Positions 55,791-64,000 of a stretch of 64,000 bases of DNA are shown in pieces. The position numbers and the translations under genes are program-made. The notes beneath the pieces are model-generated. The model was not told the DNA's origin and did not search any database. It saw only the letters and a list, made by a program, of their open reading frames with translations. This stretch comes from Mytilinidion resinicola (taxonomy: Eukaryota > Ascomycota > Dothideomycetes > Mytilinidiales > Mytilinidiaceae): NCBI RefSeq assembly GCF_010093595.1, contig NW_022985438.1, forward strand, positions 1,636,785 through 1,700,784, read 5' to 3'. Position 1 is the stretch's first letter. Each line of letters starts with the position of its first letter.

Positions 55791-57303
55791 GGTATATCAC
55801 GAAATGAATAGCGGGATGATGGATGCATGTTCTCATAAATTTGGAAGGACGACTGTGATAACTGCATGGCTATGGGATGCAGGCGAGCCGGCCATACCTT
55901 TTCAAGCGAGCAACGGTCGGTAGTATTATAGGCTCCCCAATACCGTCATTCGGCAATACAAATGTAACATCTTACGACTATGCTGTGTTCAGTGGCTTGT
56001 AGAAATGTGCCGGTGCCATTGCGAAAGAGGCTCTGTGTGATGGTTGAGACAAACCGGCCGATCGGAATCCAGGCACTCGGACAAAGTAATCAGGGCACCC
56101 CTCCAGCACTTTCCAAATGCGTAACTATCAAGAAACCTTTTCATTGCTTTGTAATAGCGGATATAGACGCCGGACCGTTCACGTTCTTTCGATTCCTCTA
56201 CACCGATAAATGATGAAACTTTCCATATCAGGACGCAAACAGTGGTCTTTCTCTTGCGCGTAGTGCAGCAATTAAAACGCAGAACGATCTCGATTCTATG
56301 AAGTATCAATACATTCGGGCCGCCGCTCTGGCTCCCCGAGACTTTACGAGCCGACGTGGACGAAAGCAAGGTCTTGACTATCTCCCTCTACGTTCTGTCT
56401 TCGCTGCGGCTACTACATGAAAGACCTGTTATGTCGAACAGTCAAGTTCACCAACCGCTTTAAAGCAACGTGACTGCCCTTGCTAGAACGTTGGAACTTA
56501 CACGGCTCCTACGAAGCTCATGTTAGATTTTCAAACTCCATCCATCGCCTCCAGACGCCTATCCTATGTATCTGCGTGATTGACGTCACTATTCGTGAAA
56601 AAATAGTGGCCCTTGCCTAGTTAGGCCGGACATAGTATGTACCACTCACGCAGCTTGTGTGGCCACTTCAATGATAATCTTAACAATCGAGACCTCATCC
56701 TTGGCCGGACCAAGATTGGGCTTTCAAAAGATATGCCAAGAAACCACCTTACGCGAGGAGTGAATTGCGACCTTACCCATAGAGGCAGTCAACTGGCTTT
56801 GGGCCTTCTTTCTATGCACTAGAAGACTTCCGAAGTACATCACTATTCAATATAATCCACCTACCTCCCATCCCCAGTCCCAAACTACCCAACCTCTTCT
56901 CCAGCCCTCTCCGATCCCTATCCCAGAAGACCAAACCCCCGCCTCGTCCCCCTGCCGTGTTCAGTGTTCAACAACTCCCCACGCCAACCACTTCGTTCGG
57001 CGTTGCCCCATTACAACCCCACCACTTCCTCAATCCAGTATGATCAGACCCCTTGCAGCAGGGAAGTGTCGAGGGTAGAGAGAGAGCATAACAGCCTTCC
57101 GGAATGGTACTAGCGCCGATATGAACGTATGCCCCCTCTCATAATCCCATCAGCTGAGACTACCCGCATTGAATCGATCTAAATGTGAAAGCCTCAGCCG
57201 CTTAAGTCGTCATACCGAGGGGACGCATTAGGCGGAAGAAGTAACACTTGCAACTGGCAACCCTGTGGGGATTCTGTACCCGTTTGCCGTTTGGTGAAAA
57301 TAG
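55791..57303. other. Intergenic, nothing recognised
   Basis: About 1.5 kb downstream of thioredoxin. Short frames on both strands (55989-56369 minus, 56637-56822 plus) have no family features. Confidence 0.45.
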
Positions 57304-58070
57304 TAACGTATTGAACCACGTGAGATGAAGGTTTTGATAGACGCGGAGGGGTATGCGAGAGCTACGTTGGGTAGTTCCTTTTCTGGACGGGAGTAGGTGC
57401 CTTGAAATCGCGGAAAGGGGGGGGGGGGGGCTTTTGGCAGGAGGATGAGGGAAAATGCGCTGAGGCGCTTCCTTGGTAGACGCACGTGGTTTAGTTACTA
57501 TTTGTTACAGATCGGGCCGTGTGAGAGCGATATTGGCAGACGCACGGGAGGCGTCGCGTACGCGCAGTGTGGATCTTTATTCGGACGTAAGTAACTGGTT
57601 CTAGAGGGTATATTCTAGCTCAACGGGTGGATCCGTAGAAGAAGGTAGTGAGGTGCCTCCATGAAGGCTCTGGTCAATCTTCTCACAAAGATTTACAGAT
57701 CGAACCGCGTGGAACCGTTTTTGATAGACGCAAAGGGTATATGGAGGTGCACTTAGTGTAGTTTGTTATTGAGATATAAGCAACTGCCTCCGGGGGTCCG
57801 ATATCAGCTCAACGGTGACAGACCGATAAGAAAGCGCGAAGGTGCCTCTACGGAGGCTTTAGCGGCGTTAGTTGCAAAGAGTCACAGATTGAACCGCACG
57901 AAAGTGGTTTTGGTAGGTGCGGAGTGCGCGCGGCGCGACTACTGCTTGGTTTCTTTTTATAGTTGAGATAACGGAGTGCATAGAGTACGATGTAGCTTGA
58001 TTATAGAAGGTCGAGGTAACAGGCTGAGGGACCTCCGAAGTTGCTTTTATCAGTTTAGCTGCAACGACTT
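57304..58070 (+). repeat. Diverged ~190-bp tandem repeat array, about 4 units
   Basis: Unit starts at about 57304, 57505, 57692 and 57882 (spacing 201, 187 and 190) share a head resembling CACAGATTGAACCGCACG followed by a GTTTTGATAGACGC-like block. Three of them share a tail resembling GAGGTGCCTCTACGGAGGCT and then TTGCAAAGA. The first unit carries a run of G (about 57418-57430). Units are only moderately similar, so the array is old. No frame is conserved across units, so it is probably noncoding satellite-like DNA. Confidence 0.65.
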
Positions 58071-59780
58071 TGTGTATGGCCCTGAGGAGGCAACGGTCGC
58101 CAGGGCATGAGGAGCTATCTGATAGGGTTCAAGCGTGGGCTTTCAAAGCCGGTGAAAGGCCATGTATCCGAGTGCGAGATAGACGCGAAGGGGTCTATAG
58201 GGTTCGGGAGACGTGAAGACGATTCCGAGATGTCGGCCAATAGATCAAGGATGCGGGAATGAGATGATGGGTGGACAGCTACTCGAGTGAAGCAGTATAT
58301 AAGACTAGACACATGGCAGTTAGATACCGGTATGCATGAAGTGCTGAGCGAGTGACGGAGGAATCGAGAATGCAGTATCTTTTGCGAAGTATCAACTCGT
58401 CTGTGAGTCCACACGATCAGTGGTCTTGAAACATGGTTCTCGATGGTGGTCTACTCGGCTACCGTTTAGTCTTCGAGAGTTCCGTGAGGTTGACCTTGTT
58501 TGGTTCTTCTCGACGCTGCTTCGGTCAAACTATATCTTCGTTAATCAAAGCCACAAGCTCGAGACAATCAGAAGCGACCGTCTGCACGTGCTCGGTTCGC
58601 AGGTGTTCAGGGGAGTCACTTGTACCATGTTGCGGAGCCGCGCGTCGCGAATGTGGACAAGAAAGTTGTGAGGCATTCGAGCCTGGAACGTGCTTGGGAC
58701 CCGGGGTGCAATTGGTCATGTCGTCAAAGTGTTTGTTGCGGAGAAAGCTACAGCGTTATCGGGCGCTGTGGCGCCGCCATCTGAATGATTGTGCCGGAGA
58801 CGACCTCCCCCTTTCACAACGTCCACGGGGCCTGCGTGGTGGAGAATCAGATGCTGGTTGGCTTGCACGTCTGCCTCCTAAGGCGAGATAGGCATGTGAA
58901 ATGGAGATGCGCGTCTCTCCGCAAGGCGTGCCCCCGACTGTCAGCGACCGCCGTCCAACCACAGTGCAGAGATGGAGCGAGAGATGGTACGGCGGAGTCA
59001 CGTGGCCATCCTCCTGCTCTTTCAAGTGCTCGTTCTGTTTCGGACAGGGTGCTTCGTCGCCAACGGGTCCTTTCGCGAATCTGCAATATCTCCTCGAAGA
59101 AACCGCATGACGCCGGTGGTGTAGCATATCGGTTTGCAAGGCTGGGTGCTTGGCTCTCATGTCCAGCAGTCGTGACATGGCTCCGCCGCCCGAGAAGAGG
59201 ACAGCGAGGGCCTTGGCAGTGAGACTTTGACACATGTGCTGCTCCACTGTGGCTCCGCTGGCCCAAAACTGTTCGGATAGCGGCCACCAGCCTCCCGCCC
59301 AGGCAATTCAAGCCCTTGGCAACGCCCAGGGCGAGCAATGTGGGTGGGCGGAGGCTTCGGCAAGCTGCTTGGCCCGTCGCAAGCTCTCTCAGACGGCGCT
59401 TGGCTCAAACCAGCAGTGATCGATGGCCTCTGTTCGGCTTCCCCTGTGCATCACTTACCCTACCAGTCGACTGCAATCCACAATGCCTGGATAACCTGCG
59501 ATTAAACTTGTGATCCGCGCCGAGGCCACGCCTACCATGTCACCATGGCTAACAATAAGAAGAGGCGCTCCCAGCCCTGGCGACCTCCGCCGCAGCCCTT
59601 TCTCAACCGTGGTTCTTCCCCTCTCCACCTCTTTCTCTTCATAGAGCCGTGGTTCCGTTCGTGTCTATGATTTTTCTCTTATCTACCGTCACTCACTGAG
59701 CATTTCACTGCCGTCTCATACTATCCTCTCATTGCTTTCATGACCTTTCATTTCCCAGTCCTCCATATTTGCCAGCGAGA
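58071..59780. other. Intergenic, upstream of the acyltransferase
   Basis: About 1.7 kb. Large overlapping frames at 58433-59247 on both strands have no motifs and contradict each other. From 59.5 kb the sequence is pyrimidine-rich, and a 41-codon upstream ORF starts at about 59545 (MANNKKRRSQPWRPPPQPF) before the acyltransferase. Confidence 0.4.
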
Positions 59781-61240
59781 ATGGGCCGGGAGAGCGCCAG
59801 AAGCGTGAAGTGGGTCGAGGTTGGTACTGCCAATGTCAGAGCTTCAAACACATGTCTGACTGATCCTATGCAGGGCCTTCGCGGCATCGCATCTGTCCTT
59901 GTGATAGTGACCCATCTGGCGCGAGCCTTCGACTACCGACTATTCTGGCCGAAGGATAATGCAGACACCACACCGCGCCTCCTTCAATATCCCATCATCC
60001 GAGTACCGTGGCAGGGCCGCATCGGAGTTCCCATCTTCGCCTTCCTCACCGGCTTTGTGTGTGCACTAAAACCACTGAAGCTATCCCAGGCCGGCAACCC
60101 CTACGCCGCCTATGAAGCCATTGCCAAGAGCGCATTTCGTCGACCACCACGATTGATACTGCCGGCTACCATTGCCCTCCTTATTTCATGGACCTTCACC
60201 GTGTTTGGAGGCTATCGGGCGGCCTCTCGCTGCGACTCATATTGGGTCCGCTTCGACAGCCCGATCCAGGAGGAGACACTATGGCTTGAATTCGTGCGGC
60301 TGTTTGACACGATCCGGAGCACATGGACAACCAACGAAAACATCTATGACCGCCATCAGTGGGCCATGCTGCGACTGCTGGTTGGCGCCTTCCACGTCTA
60401 CATCACGCTGGCCGCGACTATGGCTATGAGGCTACGGTATCGCATCGCCGTTTACGTTGGCATGATCCTCTACTGGTGGCAAGACGCGTCCCAAATGACT
60501 GGTACGCCCACCTCCCCCTTTCCCCAACCCTCCGTACCCGCGCTGACCACTCCTCCCCAGAAACCTTCGGCGTCCAGCTCTACTTCGGCATGCTCATCTC
60601 CGACCTGTCCCAGCAATCCGCCATCCAAACCTTCATCTCCTCCCACCGCCGCGCCCTGAACTACCTCGCCGCGCCCATCCTCATCACCTGCGGCCTCTAC
60701 TTCGCCTCCTACCCGCAAGAGCACCAAGAATGGGAGCCGTGGTCCGAGTACCTGCAGTCGCTGACGCCCTACTTCATCCCCGAGCGCGTGCACCTGGGCG
60801 AGCACGGCCGCCGCTTCACGGCCATCGGCACGGATCTGTGCATCGTCGGCGTCTTCCTCTCGCCCGCGGCGCGCCTCGCGCTCGAGCACCGCTGGCTCAT
60901 GTGGCTGGGGCGGCACTCGTTCGCCGTCTACCTCATCCACGGCACGATTCTGCGCACGTTGGGCGTCTGGATCGTGTATGGCATCTCTGGGGAGCCGTGG
61001 CACCAGGCGGTGGAGGGGGAGAAGCAGTACTGGTTGCAGAAGCGGGGCGGCGCGCCCGTGGTGTGGGTCAGTATGGTCACGTTTGTAACGCTGACGTATG
61101 CGGGCGCGTGGCTGTGGATGCGGTATGTGGATGAGGCGTGTGCGCGGGCGACGCAGTGGCTGGAGGCGAAGGTGTTTGCGAGTGAAGATGAGGGAGAGCT
61201 GGAGAAGGAGAGGGAGCAGAGGGGGCCGCTGCTTGTTTGA
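59781..61240 (+). CDS. Acyltransferase 3 family membrane protein
   Basis: Integral-membrane acyltransferase (OafA/NodX-like family 3), probably transferring acyl groups to a sugar or small molecule. The best model starts MGRESARSVKWVE (ATG 59781), removes a 54-nt GTTGGT...GCAG intron, and joins GLRGIASVLVIVTHLARAFD, the hallmark LRG...H motif of the family. The intron length is a multiple of three, so its retention would not break the frame. Further blocks: RIGVPIFAFLTGFVCALK, RPPRLILPATIALLISWTF, then an intron near 60502-60559 (GTACGC...CCAG), VQLYFGMLISDLSQQSA, WLMWLGRHSFAVYLIHGTIL, and a last transmembrane segment before a charged tail ending REQRGPLLV. About 450 aa with roughly 9-10 hydrophobic helices. 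The substrate is unknown, and no biosynthetic cluster surrounds it. Confidence 0.85.
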
Positions 61241-61634
61241 GGCAGTAGTGCTTGCATTCAGCATCAGCTTGGGAGCCATCAGCTTGGAAGTTGAAGTTCC
61301 TTCTAAGTGAATATTCATTCTCATGATTATGATTCTTTCTCATTTCATGCACAGCATTCGATGGTGTTTTGAGGTTTGATTGAAAGGTTCCCATTTAATA
61401 TATACAGGTTGAATGAGAAGCCAGCCTTCGAGATCCCAACTGGACTTTGGTGAAAAGGAAATTAGAGTATTCGTCTCCGGGTTTTCTCATAGTCTCGTCG
61501 CTTCATCGCCGTCGCTGTCTGATCTCCATTTCCCGTCTCCTACCCAAGGAAACTAATGGTACAGTTCCTCTCTTTCATCAACATCCACCCATCAACGCCG
61601 CGCCGCTTTTTTCTATACCCCGGCATGAAATCGC
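61241..61634. other. Convergent intergenic region
   Basis: About 0.39 kb with the 3' ends of the acyltransferase (+) and alcohol dehydrogenase (-). No gene. Confidence 0.45.
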
Positions 61635-62767
61635 CTATTTGGAGGTGTCCAAAACGTAGCGACCGGCAATGGCACCAGCACGCATCTTCTCGTAGACCAT
61701 GGGCAGCTCAGAGAGACCGACAACCTTGTAGGGTGCCTTGATGAGGCCGCGGCGGTAGAACTCGAGCGCCTCGGCGGTGTCCTTGCGGTTGCCGACGTAC
61801 GAACCCTTGATGGTGACCATCTTGATGACGGACTCGAAGACGGGCGCGCGCAGGTAAGCGCCGGCGGGCAGACCGATGCAGACGACGGTGCCGCGGGGGC
61901 GGACGTACTCGGCGGCCTGCTGGAAGGGCTTCTCGTTGACAGCGACGAGGAGCACGGCGTGGGGCCCAAGGCCGTCGGCGGTCGCGGCCTGGACGTCCTT
62001 GACGAGGTTGGTCGACTTTGCGAAGTCGATGAAGGTCTCGGCGCCGAGCTCGCCGGTCACCATCTTCTTCTTGTCCTCGCCCGTGTCAATGCCGATGACC
62101 TGGAGGCCCATGGCCTTGGCATACTGGCAGGCGAGGGATCCGAGTCCACCTCCAGCTCCGACGATGGCGACAGTCTCGCCGGGGCGCGCGCCCGACTCCT
62201 TGAGGCCCTTGTAGACGGTGATACCGGCGCAGAGCACGGGTGCAATGGCGTCGAGGGGAATGGATTTGTCGATGCGGGCCACGTGGGCGGCCTTTGCAAT
62301 GGCGTATTGCTGGAAGGAGCCGTCGACGGTGTAGCCGGAGAGCAGGGCGTGTGCGCAGAGGGGCTCATCGGACTGTTGGCAGAAGGAGCAGGCCAAGCAG
62401 GATCCGTTGATCCACTTCACACCGACGTGGTCGCCAATCTGGATCAGTTGTCAGTATGGTGGATCTGAAACGTGGGGTGAACGTGGGGTGGACAGAATCG
62501 GAAACATACCTCGATATCCTGGGCGAGGTTGCCCTTTGCAACCACAACACCGGCGCCTTCGTGGCCACCGACGAGGGGCAGCTTGGTGGCCAGCGGCCAG
62601 TCGCCGTTCAAGGCATGGAGATCGGTGTGGCAGACACCGGAGAACTTGATGTTGACCAGGACTTCATCTGGGGCGGGCTTCGCGACGGGGATCTTCTTGT
62701 ACTCGAGGGGGCCGCCGTTCTTCTCGAAGACCTGGGCGTACTGCTCTGTTGGGATTGAGGGCGCCAT
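61635..62767 (-). CDS. Zinc-dependent alcohol dehydrogenase (ADH1-like)
   Basis: Medium-chain NAD-dependent alcohol dehydrogenase interconverting ethanol and acetaldehyde. Exon 1 from ATG 62767 reads [20 protein letters not shown] and includes the catalytic-zinc motifs GVCHTDLHA and [10 protein letters not shown], ending QDIE. A single GTATGT...CAG intron (about 62511-62439) leads to [20 protein letters not shown] and the structural-zinc cysteines, then SDEPLC. The third catalytic-zinc Cys is in [13 protein letters not shown]. The Rossmann motif GAGGGLG and the Asp of [11 protein letters not shown] point to NAD. The protein ends [10 protein letters not shown] at TAG 61635-61637. About 350 aa, the yeast ADH1 length. 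The frame extends 43 codons upstream of the chosen ATG, but that part is not presequence-like, so a cytosolic enzyme is most likely. Confidence 0.93.
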
Positions 62768-64000
62768 TGTGATGTAATTGGCGAGTTGAAAGGAAGTCTG
62801 GGGTATAAAGGCTTGTTGTTTGAGTGAGGAATGTTCAGTGGACTGATGATTGAAAGTGTCACCGACGGCGGGCAGCAGGCCCTTTATACTGGTCACTCAT
62901 GTCACCAGAGCAGCTCTCGATTCGAAACCCCACTTCCAGCGCGTCGTGTCCCAGGGTCGCGATGATACCGGAGGACAAGCTTGGCGGGAGCTGTGGGCTA
63001 CGAGCTTCCCACCAATGCACCACATTGCCGCATCCGGCTGGCGGCCGGTGTTCCGGAAGGCTTTCAATGGGCAGGTGGAGGCATGATTGGCGCCTCGCAG
63101 CAGAGCCACATCTGCAGTTGGCGGCAGCGCTCTACACGGAGCATCGGATGACAGTCTCACGACGCCTCGAAGGCTTCTCGGCCGGCTGGCGACGAGCTTT
63201 GCTGCTCCCACGCGGGCACGGGTAGCAATCTCAAAGGGTTTTTTTCCTCTGTGCTGAGGTGGGCTGACTTGGCGGGCGCGCTCCGTGGCAGACACTGTTG
63301 CAGTAGGAACCGCGGTGCATGAGCATGACGTTCTCGAACAAACGGCACCCTAGCAAGCGACGCATTCCACCGAACCTCACCTGATGATTTACCCCTCCAC
63401 CCCTCCATCGCTCCGCCGCGCACCGCAGCCTGGGTAGGGCTGGTGGCGACACCCCTATCGCAATCAAATCAATCAATCAATCATCAACTCCCATAACAGT
63501 CGTGATCGCACCGTCTGCACAATCAATAATCAATTCCATCTGATCGATGGCATCCTCCCGCCAGCCCCTCAGCCTCAGCCCCTCTTCCTCCATCACAGCC
63601 AAAAGAGTTAAAACTTCATCGTAGTCCCACAGCCCGGACATGAGGATCCCCCCCTAACAGCCTCCCTCCCACCATCCCTCGGTCGAACGCACCCACCAAC
63701 CGCCTGCCCACCACTCTGCCTTCAAACCTCTTCCCCCGCAAGCCCCACCACCGTCCCCCTTCCCCGCCCCCAACACCGAGCCACCAGCACGCTACGCGCT
63801 CCCCAGAGCCGCAGGACCGCCCATCTACCGATGCTGGTGCCGCATCAGATGCGCGAACCAGCGCCCTCGGAGCCTTTCGCGGCGAATCTCCATTGTGGAG
63901 ATGCATGCCGCCGGCGGGACGGCTCACGTTGGTTACCTTGGTCCACCACGCGGTAGGCTATCGCGGGGTAAGGGTCTGCCGCGGAGCTCCACGCCCCGTC
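62768..64000. other. ADH promoter and right edge
   Basis: About 1.2 kb with no assignable gene. A short (AATC)n run lies at about 63461-63483, followed by a C-rich tract typical of fungal promoters. A plus-strand gene may begin near the edge: ATG 63550 opens 28 codons, and a frame at 63780-64000 stays open to the end without recognised content. It is too incomplete to annotate. Confidence 0.35.

Noticed and set aside
58756..59338. Paired 163-codon frames on both strands
   Set aside because: Mutually overlapping, Arg/Ser/Gly-rich chance frames in GC-rich DNA with no domain.
62768..62896. 43-codon N-terminal extension of ADH as a mitochondrial presequence
   Set aside because: It contains acidic residues and few Arg, unlike the thioredoxin presequence, so it is treated as 5' UTR.
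1..64000. Secondary-metabolite cluster, CRISPR array, tRNA/rRNA genes, viral insertions
   Set aside because: By eye I saw no PKS/NRPS/terpene-synthase motif, no regular spacer array, no convincing tRNA B-box and no viral polymerase. A tRNAscan-SE and antiSMASH run would settle this.

Overview
The window is a stretch of nuclear DNA from a filamentous ascomycete (Pezizomycotina; a Dothideomycete is my best guess, by inference only). The evidence is intron-rich genes with short GT-AG introns, branch points of the CTAAC/CTGAC type, genes on both strands without operons, and fungal families: AA9 lytic polysaccharide monooxygenase, a SreA-type GATA repressor, a PAG1/Tao3 morphogenesis protein and a Helo-like fungal signalling N-terminus. 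Most open frames of 60-230 codons are chance frames. I rebuilt the genes by joining exons across splice sites that keep family motifs in frame.

Layout. 1-9.8 kb: a small Cys-rich orphan (+), then three minus-strand genes: a DAP1/MAPR heme protein, a secreted-type agmatinase and a CUE5-like ubiquitin-binding protein. 9.8-19.3 kb: the very large PAG1/Tao3 (Furry family) gene and TVP15. 20.3-24.5 kb: the SreA-type iron GATA repressor and eIF2B-alpha (GCN3, minus). 25.4-31.6 kb: an unassigned gene with a Helo-like N-terminus, and an AA9 LPMO. 32.9-47.5 kb: a dense block of conserved genes: ankyrin protein, ALG2 (minus), VPS15, U2A'/LEA1, FIP1 (minus), NUP49 and an ECM4-type glutathione transferase (minus). 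47.5-64 kb: gene-poor, with a 693-bp transposon remnant with an 8-bp target-site duplication, minisatellites, a ~190-bp tandem repeat array, a 916-aa disordered protein, a thioredoxin with a second upstream start encoding a mitochondrial presequence, an acyltransferase-3 membrane protein and a zinc alcohol dehydrogenase (minus).

The genes do not form one pathway or a biosynthetic cluster. Most are single-copy cell-biology genes: endomembrane (TVP15, ALG2, VPS15), RNA processing and export (U2A', FIP1, NUP49), translation (eIF2B-alpha) and polarity (PAG1). A few adaptive genes lie among them (LPMO, agmatinase, ADH, ECM4-like GST, acyltransferase). FIP1/NUP49 and ALG2/VPS15 are divergent pairs with short shared promoters. 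U2A'/FIP1, ankyrin/ALG2 and acyltransferase/ADH are convergent. I found no convincing tRNA, rRNA, CRISPR array or viral gene. The most notable observations are the hAT-like element, the dual-start thioredoxin, a probable 129-residue N-terminal extension and a GC-AG intron in FIP1, and the tandem array near 57.3-58.1 kb.
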